Below the pieces are notes generated by a model. That model was not told the DNA's origin, ran no database searches, and saw only the letters and a list, made by a program, of their open reading frames with translations. A stretch of 48,953 bases of DNA from Erysipelotrichaceae bacterium (GTDB lineage: Bacteria; Bacillota_I; Bacilli_A; Erysipelotrichales; Erysipelotrichaceae), in the NCBI GenBank assembly GCA_015058845.1, contig SVBO01000007.1, positions 1-48,953 on the forward strand. The letters run 5' to 3'. Shown piece by piece: positions 17,314 through 26,258 of this stretch. The first letter of the stretch is position 1, and every line of letters starts with the position of its first letter. A program made the position numbers and the translations under genes.

Positions 17314-20067
17314 ATGAGACCTTTACATATAACAATATCAGCCTTTGGACCCTATGCGAATATCACGCAAATAGATATGGAGAAACTAGGAACGAATGGC
17401 CTATATCTGATCACAGGAGATACAGGAGCAGGTAAGACAACGATCTTCGATGCCATTTGTTTCGCATTATATGGACAGCCTAGTGGAGATACTAGAAAGA
17501 ATACTATGCTACGATCTAAATATGCGAATGTAGATACACCTACTGAAGTAAAGTTAGTATTTGAGAATAAAGGTAAGCAATATACCGTAATACGAAATCC
17601 AGAGTATGAAAGACCTTCTAGAAGAGGAAGTGGTACAACTAAACAAACTGCTAAGGCAGAGTTGATATTACCAAGTGGAGAAGTGATCACGCGGGAAAAG
17701 GATGTCACTGAGAAGATCCGTGAGATTATTGGAGTAGATCGAAACCAATTCTCTCAGATCGCTATGATCGCACAAGGAGATTTCCTGAAGTTATTATTAG
17801 CAGATACGCAAGAAAGACAAAAGATCTTCCGTGAGATCTTTCAAACAGGATACTATCAAGTACTGCAAGAGAAACTAAAAGAAGAAACAAGTACACTGAA
17901 GAATCAATTTGAAAGTGCTAGTCAAAGTGTTAGACAATACATTGATGGTATAGTATGTGATGAGGAGTGTGAGTATAGTACATTCCTAGAAGATACACTT
18001 ACAGTAGAGAGATCCTTAGAGATCCTAGAAGCTATCCTCTTACAAGATACAAATAGTCAAGAGAGATTACAGAAAGATATAGAAGCACTAGATACTATCC
18101 TAACAACACTGTATACAGATAAGACAAAGGTAGAGGAATATGTAGCCTTACAGAAGAGGTATGAAACAAATACAGTATTACTTACTTCGAAAGAAGAAGT
18201 ATATAAGACACTACAACAAGAACTAATAACTCTACAAACAAATAGTACTAGACTAGAAGAGAAGAGCAAAGAAGCTACTGCTATAGAAGCACAGTATGGA
18301 GAGTATGAGAGATATGATGCTATTACTAGTAAGTATAAAGAAGAGAAAGGTATCTTAAGAGATCTTCAAAAGGAAGCATTGAAGGATACTGTGAATGAAG
18401 AGTACTTGAAACATGAGTTAGAAACATGGAAAGAAGAACTTAAGAGTATTGAGGGAACTGGTGAGCAAAGAGAGAAGTATGTAGCGAAGAAGAAAGAACT
18501 ACAAGATCAGATAGCGCTTAGAAAAGAGATCGTACAACAGATCGATCATGTAAAGAAGTTAGAATCTAAGTATACTCAGGCGCAAGAAGAGTATCAACAA
18601 TGTTCTCTTACAGCAGAACTACAACAACAAGAATACAATCAACTCAATAAAGCCTTCTTAGATGAGCAAGCAGGGATCTTAGCAGACCAATTAGAAGAAG
18701 GAACTCCATGTCCTGTATGTGGCTCTATCACACACCCACATAAAGCCCAGAAATCTGACAAAGCCCCTACCGAAGAAACAGTTAACCAAGCTAAGCATAG
18801 ATGGGAAAGCTTGCAAAGCGAAGTAGCACTGAAGAGTAAGGAAGCAGGTTCTATCAAGGGCAGCATAGATGCAAGCATCACATATATTGATTCTAAGATC
18901 CCTACAGAGTATTCTCATATGACATATGAGGAGATATGTCATCAGATAGAAGTAGATAACAAGGAACTACTAGAAGATCTAAAGAAGATCGAGCAAGCGA
19001 TCCTAGAAGAAGAAAAGAAGAGTAAGCGTAAAAGGGAGATAGAATCACTGATCCCAGGGAAAGAAAAAGAAGTATCTACCCTGCAAACTAAGATCAGTGA
19101 AAGTGAGAAGAAGATCACTATCTTACAAACCAATATCTCACAATATGAAGTACAATTAAAGACATTAAAAGAAACAATGAAATACCAAAGTAAAACGCTA
19201 GCTCAACAAGCAGTACAGCAACTAAGAAGTGAGGTAGAGAAGGGTCGAAAAGCGATCGAAGAAGCACAGAAGAAAGTTAATGATCAAGAAATAGAGATCA
19301 GTAAGCTTACAGGTGTGATCGAACAATTAACTATCTCATTACAGAAAGATCCCCATATAAATATCGAAGAGTTAGAAACTACGATATTAGAGAATGTACA
19401 AAAGAAGAATATGATCACTGAGAAACTACAAGAAGTGATCACACGGATCACACAGAATACACAGACTAAGAGTAATATCCAAGATAGATCTGAGGAAGTA
19501 CAAAAGATAGAGGAAAAGTATACTTGGGTAAAGGCATTATCGAATACTGCTAATGGAATGATCAGTGGGAAAGAAAAGATCATGCTAGAGACTTATATCC
19601 AAACCACTTACTTTGATCGCATCATAGCCCGTGCCAATACACGCTTCATGATCATGACGAATGGACAATATGACTTGGTGCGTAAAACAACAGCAGAGAA
19701 TCAACGTAGCCAAAGTGGATTAGATTTAGATGTGATCGATCACTATAATGGCACACAAAGAAGTGTTCGAACATTATCGGGAGGAGAATCCTTTAAAGCC
19801 TCTCTATCCTTAGCCCTTGGTCTATCCGATGAGATCCAATCTTCTGCAGGAGGGATCCAATTAGATACGATGTTTGTAGACGAGGGATTTGGTTCCTTAG
19901 ATGGAGATAGTTTACAGCAAGCTATAGCAGCTCTTACTTCTTTGTCTGATGGAAATAGATTAGTAGGGATCATTTCCCATGTTAGTGAATTAAAAGAAAA
20001 GATCGATCATCAGATCATTGTTACGAAAGAGAAGTCTGGTGGTAGTAAGGTAGAGATCATAGCATAG
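17314..20067 (+). CDS. sbcC: SbcC ATPase subunit (Rad50 family)
   Basis: A 917-residue SMC-like ATPase. Walker A is at residues 35-42 (GDTGAGKT) and a Q-loop region follows near residue 140. Two long charged coiled-coil arms (about 180-460 and 490-750) flank a zinc hook CPVCG at about residues 468-472. The C-terminal head holds the ABC signature LSGGES and Walker B with MFVDEGFGSLD. ATP-driven opening and closing regulates SbcD; the hook dimerises the arms. Length and order match Bacillota SbcC. It is the last gene of the unit, followed by a hairpin shared with the convergent HD gene. Confidence 0.95.
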   Translation: MRPLHITISAFGPYANITQIDMEKLGTNGLYLITGDTGAGKTTIFDAICFALYGQPSGDTRKNTMLRSKYANVDTPTEVKLVFENKGKQYTVIRNPEYERPSRRGSGTTKQTAKAELILPSGEVITREKDVTEKIREIIGVDRNQFSQIAMIAQGDFLKLLLADTQERQKIFREIFQTGYYQVLQEKLKEETSTLKNQFESASQSVRQYIDGIVCDEECEYSTFLEDTLTVERSLEILEAILLQDTNSQERLQKDIEALDTILTTLYTDKTKVEEYVALQKRYETNTVLLTSKEEVYKTLQQELITLQTNSTRLEEKSKEATAIEAQYGEYERYDAITSKYKEEKGILRDLQKEALKDTVNEEYLKHELETWKEELKSIEGTGEQREKYVAKKKELQDQIALRKEIVQQIDHVKKLESKYTQAQEEYQQCSLTAELQQQEYNQLNKAFLDEQAGILADQLEEGTPCPVCGSITHPHKAQKSDKAPTEETVNQAKHRWESLQSEVALKSKEAGSIKGSIDASITYIDSKIPTEYSHMTYEEICHQIEVDNKELLEDLKKIEQAILEEEKKSKRKREIESLIPGKEKEVSTLQTKISESEKKITILQTNISQYEVQLKTLKETMKYQSKTLAQQAVQQLRSEVEKGRKAIEEAQKKVNDQEIEISKLTGVIEQLTISLQKDPHINIEELETTILENVQKKNMITEKLQEVITRITQNTQTKSNIQDRSEEVQKIEEKYTWVKALSNTANGMISGKEKIMLETYIQTTYFDRIIARANTRFMIMTNGQYDLVRKTTAENQRSQSGLDLDVIDHYNGTQRSVRTLSGGESFKASLSLALGLSDEIQSSAGGIQLDTMFVDEGFGSLDGDSLQQAIAALTSLSDGNRLVGIISHVSELKEKIDHQIIVTKEKSGGSKVEIIA

Positions 20068-20075
20068 AATTAGAA

Positions 20076-20108
20076 AAGGGAGATACTTCTATTAGAAATA
20101 TCTCCCTT
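20076..20108. terminator. Bidirectional terminator between sbcC and the HD gene
   Basis: Perfect 10-base stem AAGGGAGATA (20076-20085) with TATCTCCCTT (20099-20108). The T-rich exit is better on the minus strand (CTTTTCT). It ends just before the convergent gene's stop at 20114. Confidence 0.75.
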
Positions 20109-20113
20109 ATTGA

Positions 20114-20644
20114 TTACTTCATGAATAATGCAATACTAGTTACTAAACGAGTCTTACGCATCTTACTCTTCATCCCATGCATAGCCTCTAAACAAGCACA
20201 TAAACGATCACTACCCTGTACGACCCAACTTTCCTTATACTTAGGATATGCCACAGACAAAGGCCACATATGAGATAAGATCATATTCCTCATTAGAGGA
20301 GTTACCTCAAAGTATCTAGCAGCATTTACAAGCGCTTGCTTAGGATGCTCATTTGGATGGAACCCAAGCTCTACCTCTCTCCAATCATACAAGAAGAAAT
20401 CATGTAGTAGAGCAGCACGAGTAGCCTCTCTTACATTCCAATTCCATTTACGACATACTAGATATGTATAATATGCTACATTTAAAGAGTGTTGAAGACG
20501 ACTTGTATTGATATGTTGATAGAAGTTATCTAACTTATTAAACTCTGTATTCTCTAAGATATCTTCAATATACCCATAGAACTCTCTCACGACCTCATTA
20601 CTAAGATCTGAGAAATCTAACTTAGAACCAACGATCTTCTCCAT
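20114..20644 (-). CDS. HD-domain phosphohydrolase
   Basis: A 176-residue protein with the HD superfamily pattern: a first histidine in RLQHSLNVAYYTYL (around residue 50), LLHDFFLYDW as the HD doublet, a SHMWP histidine and a terminal SDRLC aspartate. These bind a metal ion used to hydrolyse a phosphoester, often a nucleotide; the specific substrate is unknown. The frame opens at 20653 with ATGs in quick succession (20653, 20650, 20644). AAGGAG abuts the first, leaving about 9 bases to ATG 20644, which is therefore preferred. It is transcribed from its own promoter and converges on sbcC. Confidence 0.8.
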   Translation of the reverse strand: MEKIVGSKLDFSDLSNEVVREFYGYIEDILENTEFNKLDNFYQHINTSRLQHSLNVAYYTYLVCRKWNWNVREATRAALLHDFFLYDWREVELGFHPNEHPKQALVNAARYFEVTPLMRNMILSHMWPLSVAYPKYKESWVVQGSDRLCACLEAMHGMKSKMRKTRLVTSIALFMK

Positions 20645-20674
20645 GTCCATCATCTCCTTGTAGCACTAAACTAT

Positions 20675-20703
20675 ATAATAAGTAATAATTAGTATGAATG
20701 CAA
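20675..20703 (-). promoter_or_regulatory. Promoter for the HD gene
   Basis: On the minus strand TTGCAT (20703-20698) and TATTAT (20680-20675) are 17 bases apart, about 30 bases upstream of ATG 20644. Confidence 0.5.
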
Positions 20704-20723
20704 CATGAAAATGATGAAAATAG

Positions 20724-20882
20724 TTACAATTCTTTCGAATGTAATAACCTTCTAGATTCTTCAAAGAATGCTTTTTCTCTTTGTCTTAAACGAACATAGA
20801 AGTTATAGTAATGGATCCCCACCGCTAGTGTAACCACTAGGACCATTGATAAAGACATAATGACCATTGTATTCTCACTCAT
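20724..20882 (-). CDS. Small single-pass membrane protein (52 residues)
   Basis: A minus-strand frame of 52 codons starting at ATG 20882 and ending TAA 20724. The product begins MSENTMVIMSLSMVLVVTL, giving one hydrophobic segment at about residues 5-26, and continues with a basic, amphipathic tail (RLRQREKAFFEESRRLL). This looks like a genuine membrane micro-protein: an N-out/C-in helix with positive charges after the helix. The ribosome site (AGAGAAG, about 9 bases upstream) is weak. It lies just upstream of the HD gene on the same strand with 79 bases between them. No family is recognised and function is unknown. Confidence 0.5.
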   Translation of the reverse strand: MSENTMVIMSLSMVLVVTLAVGIHYYNFYVRLRQREKAFFEESRRLLHSKEL

Positions 20883-21119
20883 ATGTAATCACTTCTCTTT
20901 CTTGTATTCAGTATATCTACATATTCTTAATATAAAACAGTCATAATTCTTACAAATTTCTTAAGAATGAAAGTAGATCATATTTCTGAAAGAGACTTGA
21001 AATCTTTAAGAAATCTTAAGAAACATCTTCAAGAAAATGTCATATAATTTAAAAAGAAAGAAGTGCTAGTGAATAATATGGGATAGTCTTGTGAAGTGTT
21101 GGGATGAGAGGCTGATTCC
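20883..21119. promoter_or_regulatory. Intergenic region with TTCTTAA/TTAAGAA repeats
   Basis: About 285 bases separate the small membrane gene from the glycosyltransferase at 21168. The region holds a perfect 10-base palindrome TTCTTAAGAA (20958-20967), further ATTCTTA copies at 20923 and 20946, and three same-orientation copies TTTAAGAAA (21005), CTTAAGAAA (21015) and TTCAAGAAA (21028). A TATAAT lies at 21043-21048 just after them. This looks like a regulatory array for an unidentified DNA-binding protein; no open frame of note lies here. Confidence 0.4.
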
Positions 21120-21148
21120 TTAACAATTGCTTTTATTTGTGGTACTAT
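21120..21148 (+). promoter_or_regulatory. Promoter of the glycolipid-recX-yhaM unit
   Basis: TTAACA (21120-21125), 17-base spacer, TGG extension and TACTAT (21143-21148), ending 19 bases before the start codon. Confidence 0.6.
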
Positions 21149-21167
21149 TAACTAGCGAGGTGAGCTT

Positions 21168-22172
21168 ATGAAAGTTTGTCTGTATTTTGAAAATATCAAT
21201 GCGATATCTAAATCTGGCATTGGTCGTGCTTTAAAACATCAGAAAGAGGCATTGACTTCTGCTGGTATCGAATATACTCTAGATCCTGATGATTCTTATG
21301 ATATCTTACATATCAATACAGTAGGAATTACTAGTAGTGCAGTGATCAATAAGGCTAAAGATGCGGGAAAGAAAGTGATCTATCATGCCCATTCTACGGA
21401 AGAAGATTTCCGTAATTCCTTTGTGTTCTCTAATCAATTAGCACCATTAGTACGTCAACACTTGATCAATACGTATTCTAGTGCTGACTACATCATTACT
21501 CCTACTCCGTATTCTAGAGCATTACTAGAAAGTTATGGGATACCTTTAGAGATCTCTGCTGTGAGTAATGGGATCGACCTAACTAGATTTGAATATGATG
21601 AAGAGAAGGTCAAGGCGTTTCGCCGTTATTTCTCATTACAAGAGGATGAGAAGGTGGTACTGTCAGTAGGACTATTCTTTGAAAGAAAGGGGATCTTAGA
21701 CTTCATTGAAGTCGCTAGACATTTTCCGGATGTGAAGTTTATTTGGTTTGGAGAAACTCCTCTATACTCTATCCCTCAAAAGATCAGAGAAGCAGTAGAG
21801 GAAGATCATCCAGATAATGTATTATTCCCAGGGTATGTAAAGGGTCCTATTATTGAAGGTGCCTATATGAGTGCTGATTGCTTCTTCTTTGCTTCCTTAG
21901 AAGAAACAGAAGGGATCGTTGTGTTAGAGGCATTAGCAGGTAAGAGACAGTGTCTATTAAGAGATATTCCTGTATATGATCCTTGGTTAGTGCATGGAGA
22001 ACATTGTTATAAGGGTAAGAATAATGAAGAGTTCATTGATCTATTAGAACAAATATTGAATCATGAGGTACCATACTTAGGAGAAGCAGGATATAAAGTA
22101 GCTCAAGAGAGAAGCATTGCAAGTGTAGGGCAACAGTTAAAGGCTATATACCAAAAGGTATTACGAGGATAA
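21168..22172 (+). CDS. GT4 glycosyltransferase, probable monoglucosyl-diacylglycerol synthase
   Basis: A 334-residue GT-B enzyme. The N-terminal half has NAISKSGIGRALKHQ and a DILHINTVG stretch. The C-terminal donor-binding half has VLSVGLFFERKGILDFIEVA, FPGYVKG and the EX7E-type motif SLEETEGIVVLEALAG. This pattern resembles the alMGS/pneumococcal-type enzymes that transfer glucose to diacylglycerol at the cytoplasmic face of the membrane. A second GT4 enzyme lies two genes downstream, matching a two-step mono- then di-glycosyl lipid pathway, which often supplies the lipoteichoic acid anchor. Sugar and acceptor are inferred from family and context only. Confidence 0.7.
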   Translation: MKVCLYFENINAISKSGIGRALKHQKEALTSAGIEYTLDPDDSYDILHINTVGITSSAVINKAKDAGKKVIYHAHSTEEDFRNSFVFSNQLAPLVRQHLINTYSSADYIITPTPYSRALLESYGIPLEISAVSNGIDLTRFEYDEEKVKAFRRYFSLQEDEKVVLSVGLFFERKGILDFIEVARHFPDVKFIWFGETPLYSIPQKIREAVEEDHPDNVLFPGYVKGPIIEGAYMSADCFFFASLEETEGIVVLEALAGKRQCLLRDIPVYDPWLVHGEHCYKGKNNEEFIDLLEQILNHEVPYLGEAGYKVAQERSIASVGQQLKAIYQKVLRG

Positions 22173-22173
22173 T

Positions 22174-23235
22174 ATGAGGAAAAAGAGAGAGTATATATCT
22201 TACATAGCCTTGATCATAGTATCAGCGATCATTGTACTATACTGTTCCTTCAAAGACTATAAAGAAGATATCATCGAAGTATTGAAGCAGATCACCCCAG
22301 GATATCTAGCCATCTGTATCCTAGCGATCTTACTATATCACTATATCGTAGGCTATATCCTACGCCAATTCGCACTATTCTATAAACCAGACTATACTAG
22401 AAAAGCAGGCTATAAGAATGCCTTGATAGCAGCCTTATTCCATGGTATTACTCCTTTTGCTAGTGGAGGTCAATTCATCCAGTGTTATGTCTTCTATCAA
22501 CAAGGAATAGGGATCTCAGAGAGTGCTAGTATCTTACTCATGGACTTCATTGTATACCAAAGTACCTTGGTAGTATATACCCTAGTATGCATAGTCCTAA
22601 GATACTCTACTTTCTATAATGTGAACACTTCTATATTCACAATAGCCCTTTTAGGCTTTATAATTAATTCATCGATCATTGTAGGTCTATGGGCCTTAGC
22701 TAGATCCTATAAGCTACATACCTGGCTCTCTACCAAGGGGATCTATATCTTAGCAAAACTAAAACTCGTAAAGGATCCAAATAGCAAGATCGAAAGATTG
22801 AATACATATTTAGAAAAATTCAATATAGAAGTAGCTAGACTATCCACTAAGAAGTCATTACTTCTAAAGAGTGTACTCAGCAACATAGTACGCTTGACTT
22901 TATATTATATAATGCCATATCTGTGTGCTAAGGCCTTACAGATTGATATCTTTGCAAATAGTTTATTCGATATCATTGCACTGTCTTCTTTCGTAAGCTT
23001 AGCCAATAGCTTCGTTCCATTACCTGGTGCAAGTGGTGGGGCAGAGGTCTCTTTCACGTTGATGTTTGCGGATATGATGGTACATCAAGATGTGATCGCA
23101 TCTATGTTATTGTGGCGTTTCTTAACATACTACTTTGTTCTATTTATAGGAGGAGTCGTATTTGCTAGATTTGTAAAGGAAAAGAGTTTACGTAAGATCG
23201 AGGAGGAATTGTATGAGGATAGGGTTATTCAGTGA
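22174..23235 (+). CDS. Flippase-like integral membrane protein (LPG-synthase TM region, UPF0104/YbhN type)
   Basis: A 353-residue protein with about eight helices and the family signature of the MprF N-terminal flippase region: GITPFASGGQFIQCYVFYQQG in the first half and a late loop with NSFVPLPGASGGAEVSF (PGASGG). It lacks the aminoacyl-transferase domain of MprF. Such stand-alone proteins are thought to translocate or aid synthesis of glycolipids. Lying between two lipid glycosyltransferase genes, it may move the glycolipid product across the membrane. It begins one base after the previous stop and overlaps the next gene by 23 bases. Confidence 0.75.
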   Translation: MRKKREYISYIALIIVSAIIVLYCSFKDYKEDIIEVLKQITPGYLAICILAILLYHYIVGYILRQFALFYKPDYTRKAGYKNALIAALFHGITPFASGGQFIQCYVFYQQGIGISESASILLMDFIVYQSTLVVYTLVCIVLRYSTFYNVNTSIFTIALLGFIINSSIIVGLWALARSYKLHTWLSTKGIYILAKLKLVKDPNSKIERLNTYLEKFNIEVARLSTKKSLLLKSVLSNIVRLTLYYIMPYLCAKALQIDIFANSLFDIIALSSFVSLANSFVPLPGASGGAEVSFTLMFADMMVHQDVIASMLLWRFLTYYFVLFIGGVVFARFVKEKSLRKIEEELYEDRVIQ

Positions 23236-25207
23236 TACTTATATGCCTGAGATCAATGGAGTCGTGACTTCCATTGTTACATTACAGAAAGAATTAGAGA
23301 AACATGGTCATACTGTATTCGTAGTGACTACAGCCCCATCAGCTCTACATGTGCAGAAAGATGGTAACATCTTACGATTACCAGGAATAGAGATCAAGAA
23401 ACTATATGGCTATCGTATGAGCTCTCCATTCTCTGTAGTAGGACTCAATGATATTGCTACTATGCATCTAGATATCATCCATGTTCATACAGAATTCGGG
23501 ATTGGTACCTTTGCACGTATCGTGTCTAAACTATTATCGATCCCGATCGTAGCTACATACCATACTTTATACGAAGACTATACGCATTATCTAAACTTCG
23601 TGCAATCTGCTACTATCGATAAGACACTACGTTCCCTAGCAGGTAGTTTAAGTAAAGCCTATGGAACTATGTGCCATGAACTGATCGCTCCTAGTGAGAA
23701 GACAAGAGATATCTTGAAAGGCTATGGGGTTGAGAAAGAGATCCATGTGATCCCTACAGGACTTGAATTAAGTAAATTCTCTCGTGCTAACTTTGATAGT
23801 AAGCAACTACAACAATTACGTACTAGTCTTGGGATCCAAGAGCATGAGAAGGTATTACTATTCGTAGGAAGGATCGCAGTAGAGAAAGCTATCGATATGA
23901 TACTACAATCCATGCAGATCCTAGTGACACGCAATGTATCAGTCAAAGCAGTGATCGTAGGAGGAGGTCCTTACCTAGATGAGTTAAAATATCTAGCCAA
24001 AAAACTAGATCTAGTAGATCATGTAGTATTTACAGATAAGAAACCCAATAGTGAAGTACCTATGTATTATGCTATGAGTGATATGTTCGTATCAGCATCT
24101 ACCTCTGAAACACAAGGACTTACATTTATTGAAGCCATAGCTAGTGAGAGCGTAGTCTTTGCGAAAGAGCGAAATATCTTATCCGATATTATTATAGAGG
24201 GAGAAAGTGGGTATTACTTCGATGATTCGAATGAATTAGCAAGAAAGATCGAAGAGCATATCTCACTACCATCACAGAAACAGCAACAGATCGTTAAGAA
24301 GGGTCTAGAGATGATCCAACCATTAGGTAGTCAACCATTCTATGAGGCGGTGTATAAAGTGTATCTAAATGCGATATCTAAACAAAAAGATGAATATGCG
24401 ATCGTCAAGATCAAGATGAAACAATCAAATTACTTCGAAGTAACATTAGAGAGTGCAGAAGAAGAATTAGCACTTATGATCTCTATCGAAAGTTTCTATA
24501 AATATGAGTTGGAGAAAGGCGCTTGTGTTCAACGAGAGATCGTTGAAGAATTCAAGAAAGAAGATTCTACGATCAGATCATATCTAGGCGCTATTCGCTA
24601 TCTAACAGTGAAAGATCGTACGCGTAAAGAGATGTATGATTACTTAAGCCAAAAGACTCCATTAACTATCAAAGAGATCAATCAAATGATCGAGCAATTA
24701 GAAAATATGGGATATATTGATGATGATCGTTATCTACAACAATCTCTAGAAAGCATGAAAGTATCTCTCATGGGTAAGAAGAAGATCAAGGCATCTTTAG
24801 TAAAGAAAGGTATTCCATACGAGAAGATCGATGCAGTATTGCTACAAGAGGATGATGAAGACTTTGTAGAAAGTGCTATCAAGTTGATCGAACAAAGTAA
24901 ATTAATGGAATTAAATAAAAATCTTACGAAAACAAAAGAAGCAATTCAAAGTAAGTTATTGAGAATGGGGTATAATAATGATATTATTGCTGAGGTAATG
25001 CAACGTCTACATCTAGAAAAAGATGAAGAGAAGGAAAGTGTATTACTAAGTAAAGAATATGATAAGCAATTGATTCGATTAAGTAAGAAGTATACTGGGT
25101 TTGATCTAAAGTCTAAGCTGATCACTACATTGATCCGTAAGGGCTTTGAGTATGCTCAGGTAATAGAAGAAGTGGAGAGTAGAAAAGATGAATTTGAAAC
25201 TAATTAA
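23213..25207 (+). CDS. Fusion protein: GT4 glycosyltransferase joined to full-length RecX
   Basis: A continuous 664-codon frame. Residues 1 to about 385 are a GT4 enzyme: GLFSDTYMPEINGVVTSI, HVHTEFGIGTFAR, LLFVGRIAVEKAI, and the EX7E motif SETQGLTFIEAIA. It resembles diglucosyl-diacylglycerol synthases. From about residue 395 to 664 is a RecX homolog with its three-helix repeats: basic KDRTRKEMYDYLSQK, IEQLENMGYIDDDRYL and a final STRKG-like IRKGFEYAQVIE segment. RecX normally modulates RecA and is about 260 residues, so the whole protein is present. AGGAGG lies 7 bases before ATG 23213. No ribosome site is visible before the first in-frame ATG of the RecX part (24415), so a genuine fusion is likely. 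The end overlaps yhaM by 20 bases. Confidence 0.85.
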   Translation: MRIGLFSDTYMPEINGVVTSIVTLQKELEKHGHTVFVVTTAPSALHVQKDGNILRLPGIEIKKLYGYRMSSPFSVVGLNDIATMHLDIIHVHTEFGIGTFARIVSKLLSIPIVATYHTLYEDYTHYLNFVQSATIDKTLRSLAGSLSKAYGTMCHELIAPSEKTRDILKGYGVEKEIHVIPTGLELSKFSRANFDSKQLQQLRTSLGIQEHEKVLLFVGRIAVEKAIDMILQSMQILVTRNVSVKAVIVGGGPYLDELKYLAKKLDLVDHVVFTDKKPNSEVPMYYAMSDMFVSASTSETQGLTFIEAIASESVVFAKERNILSDIIIEGESGYYFDDSNELARKIEEHISLPSQKQQQIVKKGLEMIQPLGSQPFYEAVYKVYLNAISKQKDEYAIVKIKMKQSNYFEVTLESAEEELALMISIESFYKYELEKGACVQREIVEEFKKEDSTIRSYLGAIRYLTVKDRTRKEMYDYLSQKTPLTIKEINQMIEQLENMGYIDDDRYLQQSLESMKVSLMGKKKIKASLVKKGIPYEKIDAVLLQEDDEDFVESAIKLIEQSKLMELNKNLTKTKEAIQSKLLRMGYNNDIIAEVMQRLHLEKDEEKESVLLSKEYDKQLIRLSKKYTGFDLKSKLITTLIRKGFEYAQVIEEVESRKDEFETN

Positions 25208-26144
25208 TGAATTCTGTGAGAATGAGAAGATCGAAACACCTTTACTGATCAAGAATGTAGTAAAGGGAGTAGCCAATAATGGGAAACCTTATTTAAGTGT
25301 CACATTCCAAGATAAGACAGGTACGATCGATGGTAAGGTGTGGGATGCTAGTGGTGATGTTCCTTCTCACTATGGAGTAGGAAAGATCGGGATCGTACAT
25401 GCTGAGGTATTGAAGTATCGTGATGCTTTACAATTAAAGATCTTGAACTTCCAAGAAGTAGATCCAACTAAGATCAATGACATGAGTCGTTTTATTCCTG
25501 TGTCTATGGTAGAAAAAGAAGAGTTAGTGCAAACTGTGACTAAGTATATTGATACGATCCAAGATGAGACATTACACACGATCACCAAGACTATTGTAGA
25601 AGGATGCTTTGAAGAGTTCTTCTCTTATCCAGCAGCTTCTAAGAACCATCATGAATTCATGCATGGTCTAGCAACGCATGTCTATGGTATGTTGAAGTTA
25701 GGAGATGCAATGTGTGATCTATATCCATTATTGAATAGAGATCTACTATATGCTGGTATCATCCTACATGATGTAGGTAAGGTATATGAGTTAAGTGGAC
25801 CTGTGACTACAGAGTATACAATGCAAGGGAAGTTACTAGGACATATTTCTATCATGCAAGCGATCGTATATGAAACGGCTCGTAAGTTAGGCTATGAGAA
25901 TGAGCAAGTGATCTTATTAAGACACATGATCTTATCTCATCATGGGCAATATGAGTTTGGTTCCCCAGTATTACCTATGATCCCAGAAGCAGAGATCTTG
26001 AACTATATCGATAATATCGATGCGCGTATGAATATGTTTACTAAGATCGTAGAACCTTTAGAAAATGGTACATTCTCTGGTAGAAATTTCTCACTAGAGA
26101 ATCGTCAGATCTATAAAGCTAGTTTTGATAAGGAAGATCAGTAA
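25188..26144 (+). CDS. yhaM: YhaM-family 3'-5' exoribonuclease
   Basis: A 318-residue protein with an N-terminal OB-fold (residues about 15-95, with LSVTFQDKTGTIDGKVWD) and a C-terminal HD domain (about 155-280) carrying H..GLATHVYGML, LHDVGKVYEL and LSHHGQYEFGSP. This is the architecture of B. subtilis YhaM, a manganese-dependent RNase and DNase that trims 3' ends. Length is close to the usual 314. The start lies within the end of the RecX-fusion gene, indicating coupling. A terminator follows immediately, its stem containing the stop codon. Last gene of the unit starting at 21168. Confidence 0.92.
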   Translation: MNLKLINEFCENEKIETPLLIKNVVKGVANNGKPYLSVTFQDKTGTIDGKVWDASGDVPSHYGVGKIGIVHAEVLKYRDALQLKILNFQEVDPTKINDMSRFIPVSMVEKEELVQTVTKYIDTIQDETLHTITKTIVEGCFEEFFSYPAASKNHHEFMHGLATHVYGMLKLGDAMCDLYPLLNRDLLYAGIILHDVGKVYELSGPVTTEYTMQGKLLGHISIMQAIVYETARKLGYENEQVILLRHMILSHHGQYEFGSPVLPMIPEAEILNYIDNIDARMNMFTKIVEPLENGTFSGRNFSLENRQIYKASFDKEDQ

Positions 26145-26169
26145 GAGCGTGTGAAAGCATGCTCTTTTT
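26143..26169 (+). terminator. Terminator after yhaM
   Basis: Stem AAGAGCGTG (26143-26151) with CATGCTCTT (26158-26166), one G-U pair, 6-base loop, then a run of five T. The yhaM TAA stop overlaps the stem base. Confidence 0.85.
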
Positions 26170-26170
26170 G

Positions 26171-26230
26171 ATTCCTACATGCTGTATCTTCTTTACATAT
26201 CACTGATCAAACCTTTAAAAATGTAGGAAT
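26171..26230. repeat. Spaced inverted repeat upstream of suf
   Basis: ATTCCTACAT (26171-26180) and ATGTAGGAAT (26221-26230) are perfect 10-base complements 40 bases apart. They lie upstream of the suf promoter and have no evident role. Confidence 0.4.
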
Positions 26231-26258
26231 AATCAGGAAATACTAAGAATAACTAATA

